Source of the DNA: Chlorobiota bacterium
GTDB lineage: Bacteria > Bacteroidota > Bacteroidia > Flavobacteriales > Flavobacteriaceae
Length of the DNA stretch: 25,762 nt
Direction of reading: 5' to 3'
Assembly: GCA_013151975.1 (NCBI GenBank)
Contig: JAADHG010000082.1
Span: 1-25,762, forward strand
The position numbers and the translations under genes are program-made. Shown in pieces: positions 1 to 8,637 of the stretch. Each line of letters opens with the position of its first letter. Position 1 is the stretch's first letter. The notes beneath the pieces are model-generated. The model was not told the origin of the DNA. It did not search any database and saw only the letters and a program-made list of their open reading frames with translations.

Positions 1-2895
1 GTTGTAAATTAAAACTTTTCCATTACCTAATTTGTCAAGTTCAATTTTTTCCATATTAGTTTTGACAAAATTATATTCAGAGCTTATTGGTTTTCCAAAG
101 CCTAGTGCTTCTAGTTTTCCCATTTGTGTAGCAGCATCACCAACTACTAAATAATTCATTGTATTAACATTTAAGTATTTTTCGGTGAGCTTTTTAATAT
201 CTGCAACGGTCATATTTTTTACAATAGCTTCACGTTGCTTTGCATAGTCATCAGGAAGGTTGTAATTACTAATATTGCTAAGCATTCTTAATTTAGAGCG
301 CATGGTTTCAAACGCTCTAGCATTGCTTTTAATCAAGAAGCCTTTAGTCACCTCTAAATCGTTCTCGTTATAATTTTTACCATATTGAGATACGATGTCT
401 TTAATCAAACTCGCAGATTCTAGAGTTACGTTGCTTCGCACACTACTAGATATGGTAAAAGAACCTTTATTTGTTGTACCAGAAAAACCAGACCGAATAC
501 CATAGGTATAACCTTTGCCTTCTCGTAATTGTTGTGTGAGTTGAGACGCAAAACCACCACCTCCAAGACGATAATTCATTATCTGTACTTTGTAAAAATC
601 GGCGTTGGTTGCTGAGAGTGCAGGATACCCAAATCGGATTACCGATTGTTTGGCTCCAGGAACATCGTAAAAATACACCTTAGAATTTTCTGGTGCTGTA
701 GGGGTTACGAGTTCAGGAAATGTAACCTCTTTAGCTTCCCAATTAGTGTTTAAGCTCGCTAAAGAATTGCTTACGCTTTGTTGCGAAATATCTCCAACAA
801 CATTAAAATTTGTAACCGTTGGCGATATATAATGTTGGTAATAGTTTTGCAAATCCTCAATAGTTATGGTATTAACAGATGCAGTTGTGCCTATATTATT
901 ATGAGACAAAATATGGTTTTCTCCATAAATAAGTTTTGCATACGCATTTGATGCAATACTATTTGGATTTCCTTTTTGGCGCTGAATTCGGCTCAATGTA
1001 CTTTGCTTTAATAACTCAAATTCTTTAAGATCCCAACGAGGCTCTAATAAAATTTCTGTCACAAGCTGCATCGTAGCATTGTAGTTTTTTGCTAAAGTGT
1101 TTCCGGAAATAACAATAGATTCATCTGTTGAATTGGCATTAATTGTTGCTCCTAAACTTTCAATGGCATCCAGTTGTTGTGGTGTTTTGTTTTTTGTGCC
1201 TTTGGTTAGCATTTCGGCTAATAAGTTTGAAACCCCTATTTTATTGGTGTCTTCTAAAAGCATTCCGCCTTTAATTTGTATTCTAAATTGTACTAAGGGC
1301 ACTTCATTATTTTCAATACCAAACAAATGTAAACCTGACGATAATGTTTCTTTCCAAACTTCAGGAACTTTTACATCTGGACTTTCGCCGTAAGGCGGCT
1401 CAACCGAGCGATCAAAACTTGATGGTGTTTTTTCGTAAGTGGCAGCAATACTTGCATCAAAAGTATCTTCGGCACCTTCTACTATTTTTTCTTCGACTAC
1501 TTGCGCCAATTTAGAATCTTGTAAAGCCAAATTTGTAGCACCTTTAGGCACAAAACTAGTCGCTATATAATTCTGATTTTTTATATAAGCGTTATAAACC
1601 CTCATAACATCATCGGTTGTAACAGCTAAAATATGTTTCACATCCTCATTAATAAACCCAGGGTCACCAGCAAAAATTTCATATTGTGCTAACTGAAAGC
1701 CTTTGCCTAAAACACTAGACAAACCATTATAAAAACTAGTTTCTTGTCCAGCTTTAATACGGTCTAAATCTTTTTGTGAGATCCCTTCGGCTTCAAATTT
1801 TGCAAAAGCAGTATTTATAGCACTTTGTACATTGTCTAAATCGGTATTATTGAAAGCGGTAACTTGTAACATAAACTGACCTGCAATTTCAGAACCATAT
1901 TGAAACATGGTAACAGCATCGGTTAATTGATGCTCTTCTACCAAAACTTTGTATAAAGGCGCACCTTTACCTTCCGATAAATAACTGGATAATACCTCTA
2001 AAGCATAAGCATCTGGATGGTATTGATAAACTGATGGCCATGTTAGAGTAAGTTGTGGTAAACGAGCAAAGTTGTCTTCGTAGTACAATTTTTTAGTTTC
2101 CGAAAGCTGGACAGGTTGTTTTTTCATTTTAGGAATGTCTTCGCCACGTTGTATCTCGTTAAAATATTTTTCTACCCAGGCTTTAGCTTGTGCGGTATCA
2201 AAATCGCCAGCAATAGTAAGCGTTACATTATTTGGCACATACCAACGATTATAAAAGTCTTTGACATCTTGAAGTGTTGCATTTTGTAAATCTTCAAGCG
2301 AACCAATAACTTCCCAATTGTAGGGATGATTTTCAGGATAAAGGTTTTTGTCAATTACATAAAACGTATGTCCATAAGGACGATTATCTATGCTTTGTCT
2401 TTTTTCATTTTTAACCACTTGCTTTTCTTTGGCAAGTACGGGTTCGGTAACGGTATTTATAAAGAATCCTAATTTATCAGCTTCGGCCCAAATCATTTTC
2501 TCTAAGGCATCTTTGGGTACTGTTTGAAAGTAATTGGTACGGTCTCTACTTGTAGAACCATTTGCACCAGAACCACCAATGCGTGCACTCATTTTATCAA
2601 GCCCGCCTTTTCCTAAATTTTCAGATTCTAAAAACAATAAATGCTCAAATAAATGTGCAAATCCGGTTCGACCCGCAACTTCTCTGGCGGAACCTACATG
2701 ACTGGTTAATGCGACTGCAACTACAGGATCTGAACGGTCTATATGAAAGATGACTTGTAACCCATTATCTAAAGTAAAGGTTTCAAAATCAACTTTAAAT
2801 TCGGTCGTGTCATTAGCATTGTCACTATCTTTTTTACACGAGATTAGTGTTATAAAAAGAATGACAAATAAGTATTTAATTTTAAGTAGTTTCAT
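1..2895 (-). CDS. M16 family zinc metallopeptidase, two-domain lipoprotein (3' end cut by window edge)
   Basis: The frame is open for 965 codons from the ATG at 2895 to base 1, with no stop; I read it codon by codon. The N-terminus is a signal peptide with a lipobox (LISC, Cys20), so the protein should be membrane-anchored on the periplasmic or outer face. The inverted zinc motif HLFEH is at residues 81-85, and the third ligand is probably Glu164 in VVKNEKRQ, matching the HxxEH-x(~75)-E pattern of M16 (pitrilysin/insulinase). A second M16-like half follows; I saw no second HxxEH, which fits the usual fused M16 layout of one catalytic and one inactive half and ~950 residues in total. Probably only a few codons are missing. 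It lies 17 nt behind the M14 peptidase gene, so the two are likely cotranscribed. Substrate unknown; degradation of peptides in the envelope is the family expectation. Confidence 0.93.
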   Translation of the reverse strand, partial: MKLLKIKYLFVILFITLISCKKDSDNANDTTEFKVDFETFTLDNGLQVIFHIDRSDPVVAVALTSHVGSAREVAGRTGFAHLFEHLLFLESENLGKGGLDKMSARIGGSGANGSTSRDRTNYFQTVPKDALEKMIWAEADKLGFFINTVTEPVLAKEKQVVKNEKRQSIDNRPYGHTFYVIDKNLYPENHPYNWEVIGSLEDLQNATLQDVKDFYNRWYVPNNVTLTIAGDFDTAQAKAWVEKYFNEIQRGEDIPKMKKQPVQLSETKKLYYEDNFARLPQLTLTWPSVYQYHPDAYALEVLSSYLSEGKGAPLYKVLVEEHQLTDAVTMFQYGSEIAGQFMLQVTAFNNTDLDNVQSAINTAFAKFEAEGISQKDLDRIKAGQETSFYNGLSSVLGKGFQLAQYEIFAGDPGFINEDVKHILAVTTDDVMRVYNAYIKNQNYIATSFVPKGATNLALQDSKLAQVVEEKIVEGAEDTFDASIAATYEKTPSSFDRSVEPPYGESPDVKVPEVWKETLSSGLHLFGIENNEVPLVQFRIQIKGGMLLEDTNKIGVSNLLAEMLTKGTKNKTPQQLDAIESLGATINANSTDESIVISGNTLAKNYNATMQLVTEILLEPRWDLKEFELLKQSTLSRIQRQKGNPNSIASNAYAKLIYGENHILSHNNIGTTASVNTITIEDLQNYYQHYISPTVTNFNVVGDISQQSVSNSLASLNTNWEAKEVTFPELVTPTAPENSKVYFYDVPGAKQSVIRFGYPALSATNADFYKVQIMNYRLGGGGFASQLTQQLREGKGYTYGIRSGFSGTTNKGSFTISSSVRSNVTLESASLIKDIVSQYGKNYNENDLEVTKGFLIKSNARAFETMRSKLRMLSNISNYNLPDDYAKQREAIVKNMTVADIKKLTEKYLNVNTMNYLVVGDAATQMGKLEALGFGKPISSEYNFVKTNMEKIELDKLGNGKVLIYN

Positions 2896-2912
2896 CTTCT
2901 AAAATTTGAATT

Positions 2913-5408
2913 TTATAACTCGAAAGCATTATTATTTACAAAGAAAATAGCGTTGACTAAAAACAGTTTACCATTTTCCCAAAAGCTTCTAAACATAGTA
3001 TTATCAACCATATAAATAACACTACCTTTTCCTATTCTATCTTCTCCAAAAATAAGTGTATTACTCATTTTTTTCATAGCTTCACTTCCAGCAAAACCAG
3101 ACATTTTTATTGGGTTATCGCCAATATATGCCACATTATAACCACCATCTAATAAGCTGTATGTAGTACTCCCAAGTTTAAGTGTAGAATAGGTGTTTGC
3201 ATACCCAAAAGCCATAGGATGTGTGTTATCTACTTTGGTTTTAAATATAGCACCTGTTATCCTATACTTAGCTTTTTCACGTTCTCTGTCTGCATAAGGA
3301 ATAAGATTGTTCTCTTCTTCATCTTCGTCTTCATCGTCACTTTTATTATATTTTAAACTAAAACCTTCTTTGTCAGCAAAAGCGCTTAAGGCTCTATCTA
3401 TAGCAATGACTTTTCCGCCATCTTTAACCCAAGATTTTAATTCCTTGAGTGCATCTTCATCTAAAGTGTTTCGGTAATTACCGCTAGGCATAATAAGGAT
3501 ATTATATTTTGAAAGGTTAACATATTTTAAATGTTCCGTATTTATAGATGTTACAGGATAATGCAATTGCTGTTCAAAGAAATGCCATAATGCACCATAA
3601 TTTAAAGAAGATGTACCTTTTCCTGAAAGTATAGCTATTTTTTGTTTATTAATAAGTTTGACATCTGGTGAACCAAAATCAGGGCCAGATTTTGAAAATC
3701 CTGAAGCTACTGCATTGAGTTTCCGATTGTATTTGTTAGCAGTATTTAGTAGAAGATTATCCAGATTATCAACTTTTTTATTATCACCTCTAACAATTAT
3801 TAGTGAGCCACGATTATAGTTTTGACCGTCAGTATTTAAAGGTTTTTCGGTAAAACGTACTTTAATATTTTGTTTTAATAAATCGACTAAAAATTCAGCA
3901 TCTTTTAAGTTGTCCCAACGTACAATATATCCTGTAGCATTTACATTAATAGTATTTGATACTTTATGAGAAGTTGCTGTATTTGATGTAACTAAACTTG
4001 TTGAAGCCACTGTTTTTAAACCGTAGGCATAAGGTAAACTCCAAGCTGTTATATCGTAAGTTAAAGAATCACTTAACTTAGTATTTGCTTCAAACAACAC
4101 TTTTACCATTTTACCTTTGGGCTGATTGGTACTTACTACCAAATCATTAGTGGTTGTATTCATGCTTCCATAGGTTTTAGAAGCGTATTTGAAACCAGTA
4201 ACTTTACCTTTATTAGCATTACCATATTTAATTTCATGTTTATCTAATAAAGATTTTAAAGCTTCAATTTTATCGGCATCACCTTGTAAAACATAACTTT
4301 TGTATTTTAATGTAGAGGTATTAAAAAAGTTCTTAAACTCAGTATTTAATTTTGAAGCATTTTTTGAAGAGATTTCAACGGTCGATAACCCTGTTGTGGT
4401 ATGATGTGCCACACGATCTACCAAAGTTAAAATATCACCTTCATCATTTAAAACACCTAATCCACCACGACTATGACCACCTTGTTCGTAGGTCATGCCT
4501 ATAGCACCCATATACGTTGGGTAAGTGTCACCATAGCTTGGGTAAAATAAATCGAAACGTTCGCGCGTAAAATAGAGCCATCCGTTTTTGTCAAAATAGG
4601 CAGCATGGTTTTTTCCTATTAGTACTTGAAAATCACGTTGCCAATCGCTAATAATTTCATGAAAAGGTTCGGCTGCAGGTGCAAAATAATAAGGTTCGTT
4701 AATGCCTTGCTCATGAAAATCTACATGAACATGCGGCATCCATTTGTTATATATTTTCAATCTAGATTGAGTTTCTATTTGACTTGCCCAAGCCCAATCT
4801 CTATTTAAATCAAATAGGTAATGATTAGGTCTTCCTCCAGGCCAAGGCTCATTATGTTCACTGGCTTGTTGATCAATGTTATAAGGTGTACTTTTGGTTT
4901 CATTAAACCAATTAACATAACGATCGCGTCCGTCAGGGTTTATACAAGGATCTATTATTACTACGGTGTTCTTTAACCAATCTTGTTTTTGTGTGAGTAG
5001 TGTGTATAATGTTTTCATTGATGCTTCGGTACTTGAGGCTTCATTACCATGTACATTATAACTTAACCAAACAATGGCAATATCACTAGTAGTAGATGTA
5101 CCATTTAAAATCCTAGCTTTTTTTAGATTATTTTCTCTAATTGTCTCGAGATTTCTCATATTTTCTTCGGAAGAAATATAGGTCACATAAAGTGGTCTGT
5201 GTTCGTAAGTTTCTCCATATTTTTCCAGTTTTACTTGGTCAGATATTTGAGACTCTACATATTTAAAATATTCTATAACACGATGATGTCTAGTAAATTG
5301 TGTGCCCAATTCATAGCCTAGAAAATTACTTGGCGATTGAATTTGTTGAGCCATTGCAAAGGAAACGGAGCATACAACGACTAACAGAATTTGATAAATT
5401 TTTTGCAT
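2913..5408 (-). CDS. M14 family zinc carboxypeptidase-like protein, secreted, with GATase/DJ-1-like C-terminal region
   Basis: 831 residues. The signal peptide ends near SFAMAQ (about residue 21). The M14 zinc site is visible: His120 and Glu123 in HGNEAS, and His232 in HVDFHEQG. The substrate-binding NR pair is Asn202-Arg203 in LNRDW, and the likely general base is Glu308 in GMTYEQGG. All key residues are present, so it should be an active metallo-carboxypeptidase. After about residue 350 comes a long region; around residues 590-680 it reads like the class I glutamine amidotransferase/DJ-1-like fold often fused to M14 in Bacteroidetes. A short acidic loop (Asp/Glu-rich, about residues 685-700) lies in the C-terminal half. 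First gene of a likely two-gene operon with the M16 lipoprotein. Periplasmic or extracellular peptide turnover is inferred; the natural substrate is unknown. Confidence 0.93.
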   Translation of the reverse strand: MQKIYQILLVVVCSVSFAMAQQIQSPSNFLGYELGTQFTRHHRVIEYFKYVESQISDQVKLEKYGETYEHRPLYVTYISSEENMRNLETIRENNLKKARILNGTSTTSDIAIVWLSYNVHGNEASSTEASMKTLYTLLTQKQDWLKNTVVIIDPCINPDGRDRYVNWFNETKSTPYNIDQQASEHNEPWPGGRPNHYLFDLNRDWAWASQIETQSRLKIYNKWMPHVHVDFHEQGINEPYYFAPAAEPFHEIISDWQRDFQVLIGKNHAAYFDKNGWLYFTRERFDLFYPSYGDTYPTYMGAIGMTYEQGGHSRGGLGVLNDEGDILTLVDRVAHHTTTGLSTVEISSKNASKLNTEFKNFFNTSTLKYKSYVLQGDADKIEALKSLLDKHEIKYGNANKGKVTGFKYASKTYGSMNTTTNDLVVSTNQPKGKMVKVLFEANTKLSDSLTYDITAWSLPYAYGLKTVASTSLVTSNTATSHKVSNTINVNATGYIVRWDNLKDAEFLVDLLKQNIKVRFTEKPLNTDGQNYNRGSLIIVRGDNKKVDNLDNLLLNTANKYNRKLNAVASGFSKSGPDFGSPDVKLINKQKIAILSGKGTSSLNYGALWHFFEQQLHYPVTSINTEHLKYVNLSKYNILIMPSGNYRNTLDEDALKELKSWVKDGGKVIAIDRALSAFADKEGFSLKYNKSDDEDEDEEENNLIPYADREREKAKYRITGAIFKTKVDNTHPMAFGYANTYSTLKLGSTTYSLLDGGYNVAYIGDNPIKMSGFAGSEAMKKMSNTLIFGEDRIGKGSVIYMVDNTMFRSFWENGKLFLVNAIFFVNNNAFEL

Positions 5409-5437
5409 TTTAGGTGGTTTAAGTTTTAAAGTGACAA

Positions 5438-5445
5438 TAAATATA
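5438..5445 (-). promoter_or_regulatory. Possible -7 box for the M14/M16 operon
   Basis: On the minus strand this reads TATATTTA, one base off the Bacteroidetes consensus TAnnTTTG, 29 nt upstream of the M14 ATG. The 191-nt spacer 5409-5599 separates two divergent genes, so a promoter on each strand is expected. No clear -33 box seen. Confidence 0.35.
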
Positions 5446-5570
5446 TGAAGCAGAAACGAACATTAACATATTTAAACATTTTTTTTAGAAAACTTTAGCG
5501 TTTATAGAAAGGCTAAAAATTTTAGTGTTTTTTTAACCAAATCAAAAATATCAAATAGATTAAAGAGCAT

Positions 5571-5578
5571 TATATTTA
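5571..5578 (+). promoter_or_regulatory. Possible -7 box for bshC
   Basis: TATATTTA, one base off TAnnTTTG, 21 nt upstream of the bshC ATG. The same octamer serves as the candidate for the divergent operon. The rest of 5409-5599 shows only AT-rich sequence. Confidence 0.35.
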
Positions 5579-5599
5579 CACAAGAATTGAAAGCTAACT

Positions 5600-7201
5600 A
5601 TGCCAACAGACTGTATTCCGTTTAGAGACACCAACTATTTTTCTGCGTTGATATGTGATTACCTTGATGAACATCAAGAGTTGAGGCCATTTTACAATCG
5701 TTTTCCAAACCTTGAAAATTTTAAATCTCAAATTGACGAGAAATGTCATTCTGAACTTGTTTCAGAATCTCATAGAACAATTCTAGCAAATGCTTTAAAA
5801 AACCAATACCAAAATGTAAATGCGTCAACATTAACTTTAAGTAATATTGAAGCCTTAAAGCAGGAAAATACATTTACAATTACCACAGGGCATCAGCTCA
5901 ATTTGTTTACAGGACCGTTGTATTTTTTGTATAAAATTATTTCAGCAATAAAACTTGCCAAAGAATTAAAAGCAACATATCCTGAATATAATTTTGTGCC
6001 CATATATTGGATGGCTACTGAAGATCATGATTTTGATGAGATTAATTATTTCAACTTTAAAGGGAAAAAAGTACAGTGGACAAGAACATCAAGTGGAGCT
6101 GTTGGTGAATTAAATACGAAAGGACTAGACCACGTTTTCGAAATATTTTCGAAGGAATTAGGACAAGGTGAAAATGCGGAGGTTCTTAGAAGTTTATTTA
6201 AGAATGCATATTTAGAACATGAAAATTTAGCTGAGGCAACACGTTTCATAGCAAATGCTTTATTTAAAGATTATGGTTTAGTAATTATTGATGCAAACGC
6301 ACGAGAATTAAAACGTCTTTTTATTCCTTATATAGAGAAGGAATTGATTGAACAGGTTTCTTACAATACAGTTGAAAAAACTAATCAGCAATTGCAGGCT
6401 AGCAATTATAAAATTCAAGTAAATCCAAGAGAAATTAATCTGTTCTATTTAACTAAAGGACTTCGTGAGCGTATTGTTAAAAAAGAAGGGAATTACTTTG
6501 TAAATGACACTGATATTTCGTGGACTAAAGAAGAGATATTAAAAGAAGTCAACGAGAAGCCAGAGTGCTTTTCGCCAAATGTAATAATGCGTCCATTATA
6601 TCAGGAAGTTATTTTACCCAATCTTTGTTATATTGGTGGTGGTGGAGAACTCGCTTATTGGTTTGAGTTAAAGATGTATTTTGAAGCAGTAAATGTAACA
6701 TTTCCAATACTGTTATTACGAAATTCAGTGTTGATTAAAACTGAAAAGCAAACCTTGAAATTAGAAAAGTTGGGATTGACCTTAGACGATATGTTTTTAA
6801 AACAACCCGATTTAGTTAACCAACAAGTAAAAAAACTTTCAAGTATTGATATAGATTTTTCTAAGCAGAAAGAATTTTTAAAGACACAGTTTGAAGATTT
6901 ATATCAACTTGCTGAAAAAACAGATAAATCTTTCCTTGGTGCAGTCGCAGCTCAAGAGAAAAAACAATTGAAAGGTTTATCACATTTAGAAAAGCGATTA
7001 TTAAAGGCACAAAAGCGTAAGCTGAGAGATGAAATAACTAGAATAACGAATCTTCAAGATCAATTATTTCCAGGACAGAGTCTTCAAGAAAGAAACTTAA
7101 ATTTTTCTGAACTTTATCTTGAGTTTGGAGACCAATTAATCCAACAGTTAGTATTAAATTTGCAACCTCTAAAAGGAGAGTTTTTAATACTAAACCTGTA
7201 A
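5600..7201 (+). CDS. bshC: Putative cysteine ligase BshC (bacillithiol biosynthesis)
   Basis: 533 residues, the normal length for BshC. The protein is thought to add cysteine to glucosaminyl-malate in the last step of making the thiol bacillithiol, in the cytoplasm. Family landmarks are present: the N-terminus MPTDCIPF, TTGHQLNLFTGPLYFLYK at about residues 95-112, the WMATEDHDFDEINYFNFKG region near residue 137, IMRPLYQEVILPNLCYIGGG in the middle, and a lysine-rich coiled-coil region at about 430-500. Odd feature: residues 49-58 (CHSELVSESH) are encoded by a palindromic element identical in type to common flavobacterial intergenic repeats; the frame stays open and the overall length stays normal. 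The downstream PLP decarboxylase starts 3 nt after the stop, so the two are very likely cotranscribed. Confidence 0.93.
   Translation: MPTDCIPFRDTNYFSALICDYLDEHQELRPFYNRFPNLENFKSQIDEKCHSELVSESHRTILANALKNQYQNVNASTLTLSNIEALKQENTFTITTGHQLNLFTGPLYFLYKIISAIKLAKELKATYPEYNFVPIYWMATEDHDFDEINYFNFKGKKVQWTRTSSGAVGELNTKGLDHVFEIFSKELGQGENAEVLRSLFKNAYLEHENLAEATRFIANALFKDYGLVIIDANARELKRLFIPYIEKELIEQVSYNTVEKTNQQLQASNYKIQVNPREINLFYLTKGLRERIVKKEGNYFVNDTDISWTKEEILKEVNEKPECFSPNVIMRPLYQEVILPNLCYIGGGGELAYWFELKMYFEAVNVTFPILLLRNSVLIKTEKQTLKLEKLGLTLDDMFLKQPDLVNQQVKKLSSIDIDFSKQKEFLKTQFEDLYQLAEKTDKSFLGAVAAQEKKQLKGLSHLEKRLLKAQKRKLRDEITRITNLQDQLFPGQSLQERNLNFSELYLEFGDQLIQQLVLNLQPLKGEFLILNL
5744..5772 (+). repeat. Palindromic intergenic-type repeat inside bshC
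   Basis: The core is a perfect inverted repeat ATTCTGAA (5748-5755) and TTCAGAAT (5761-5768) around a 5-nt loop CTTGT, with GTC before it and CTCA after it. From memory, this sequence type recurs many times between genes in flavobacterial genomes. Here it is translated in frame as CHSELVSESH, BshC residues 49-58. Confidence 0.7.
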
Positions 7202-7204
7202 AGA

Positions 7205-8575
7205 ATGCATAAGATAGATATCGAATTAGTTGAAATGACCATGGACGTCATGAAGTATGCTATTGATAGAATTTCATCTACAAAAAATAAAATAGGAAAA
7301 CCAAAAAAAGCAGAGGAGTTAAAAGCATTAGTTGGAGAAACCATAACTAAAGAAGGTATAGGAGGCGAGGTAGCATTTAAGTTATGGAAAAAGCATTTGG
7401 CTAAAGCTAATGTGCCTGTAGATCATCCACGTAATTTAGCTTTTGTGCCAGCATCACCTACCAGAGCTGCTATTATGTTCGACCTGGTTACATCTGTATC
7501 AAGTATTCATGGCGCGTATTGGATGGAAGGCGCAGGAGGTATTTTTTGTGAAAATGAAGCTATGAAATGGATTGTATCTTTAACAGGATTGCCAGAAGGT
7601 GCTTTTGGTGTATTCACAAGCGGAGGTACTGCGGCAAACTTATCTGCATTAGTTACTGCAAGAGAGTATTGGAGAAGTTTAGACAATCAAAATAAAGTTG
7701 AAAAAGGACTAATTATCACCTCTATTGGGGCGCATTCTTCAATAAAAGCGATGGCAAAAGTAGCAGATGTAGATATTTTATTGGTCGATACCGAAGATTG
7801 TTTAGAAGCAGATGCTCTAAAAAGTGTCATTGCAGGATTAACAACGCATCAACGGCAACGCTTATTTGCTGTAGTTGCAACAGGTGGAACTACAAATGCA
7901 GGAATAATTGATGATTTAGATGGCATTGCAACCGTTTGCCAACAGGAGCAGTTATGGTTCCATGTAGATGCCGCTTATGGTGGAGGTGCTTTGGTTGCCG
8001 ATTCTGTGCGACATTTATTTAATGGTATTGAAAAGGCAGATAGCATTACTATAGATCCACATAAATGGATGTTTTCGCCTTACGATTGTGGAGCTGTTAT
8101 CTATAAGAAGCCAGAATTGGCAAAAAAAGCACATTCGCAAGAAGGATCCTATCTTGACATTTTTAAAGATGAAGGCGCACATGGATTCAACCCAACCGAT
8201 TATCAGATACAATTAACGCGTCGTGTTAGAGGTTTGCCTTTATGGTTTTCTTTGGCAACGCACGGAACGGACAGATATAAAGCTGCTGTTGAGCGAGGTC
8301 TTGAATTAGCGCAAATTGCTGGTAGAATGATTGAAGAAAACCCAAATGTAGAATTGGTGAGACCACCAAGTTTATCCTGTGTTTTATTCCGAAGAAAAGG
8401 ATGGCAACCAGAAGATTATACGCATTGGACCTATGAAAACCATAACAAAGGATTTGCTTTAGTAACGCCAACAAAATGGAAAAAAGGAGATACTTTTGAG
8501 ACTGTTTCTCGTTTTTGCTTTATCAATCCAGATACTACCGAAAACGATATCCAGATGATATTAGATACCATGTAA
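7205..8575 (+). CDS. PLP-dependent group II decarboxylase family protein
   Basis: 456 residues, a full-length member of the aspartate/glutamate/aromatic amino acid decarboxylase (group II) family, cytoplasmic. PLP-site landmarks: the phosphate-binding SGGTAANLSAL at 139-149, HVDAAYGG with Asp255 that would pair with the pyridine nitrogen, and DPHKW with Lys287 as the Schiff-base lysine. The substrate cannot be told from sequence; related proteins act on glutamate, diaminobutyrate, aromatic amino acids or aspartate, and some are annotated simply as aminotransferase class V-like. It begins 3 nt after bshC. A link to bacillithiol or cysteine metabolism is possible from this coupling but is only inference. 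No defect seen. Confidence 0.88.
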   Translation: MHKIDIELVEMTMDVMKYAIDRISSTKNKIGKPKKAEELKALVGETITKEGIGGEVAFKLWKKHLAKANVPVDHPRNLAFVPASPTRAAIMFDLVTSVSSIHGAYWMEGAGGIFCENEAMKWIVSLTGLPEGAFGVFTSGGTAANLSALVTAREYWRSLDNQNKVEKGLIITSIGAHSSIKAMAKVADVDILLVDTEDCLEADALKSVIAGLTTHQRQRLFAVVATGGTTNAGIIDDLDGIATVCQQEQLWFHVDAAYGGGALVADSVRHLFNGIEKADSITIDPHKWMFSPYDCGAVIYKKPELAKKAHSQEGSYLDIFKDEGAHGFNPTDYQIQLTRRVRGLPLWFSLATHGTDRYKAAVERGLELAQIAGRMIEENPNVELVRPPSLSCVLFRRKGWQPEDYTHWTYENHNKGFALVTPTKWKKGDTFETVSRFCFINPDTTENDIQMILDTM

Positions 8576-8626
8576 TAATTTATTAAAAAAATCTACAATC
8601 ATAAATCGTTAATCAAAAATCATTTC

Positions 8627-8634
8627 TATTTTTG
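8627..8634 (+). promoter_or_regulatory. -7 promoter box of guaA (TATTTTTG)
   Basis: Exact match to TAnnTTTG, ending only 3 nt before the guaA ATG at 8638. With a transcription start a few bases after the box, the mRNA would begin at or next to the start codon. No convincing -33 TTTG element seen. Confidence 0.6.
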
Positions 8635-8637
8635 CAC

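Noticed and set aside
1097..1393. Plus-strand open frame of 98 codons
   Set aside because: It lies antisense within the M16 gene, has no family resemblance, and is a by-product of the real frame.
3311..3350. Acidic low-complexity loop in the M14 peptidase as a possible duplication
   Set aside because: In frame, common in secreted peptidases, and too degenerate to call a recent tandem duplication.
8632..8637. TTG start for guaA adding two residues
   Set aside because: The TTG overlaps the -7 box; ATG at 8638 gives the standard N-terminus.
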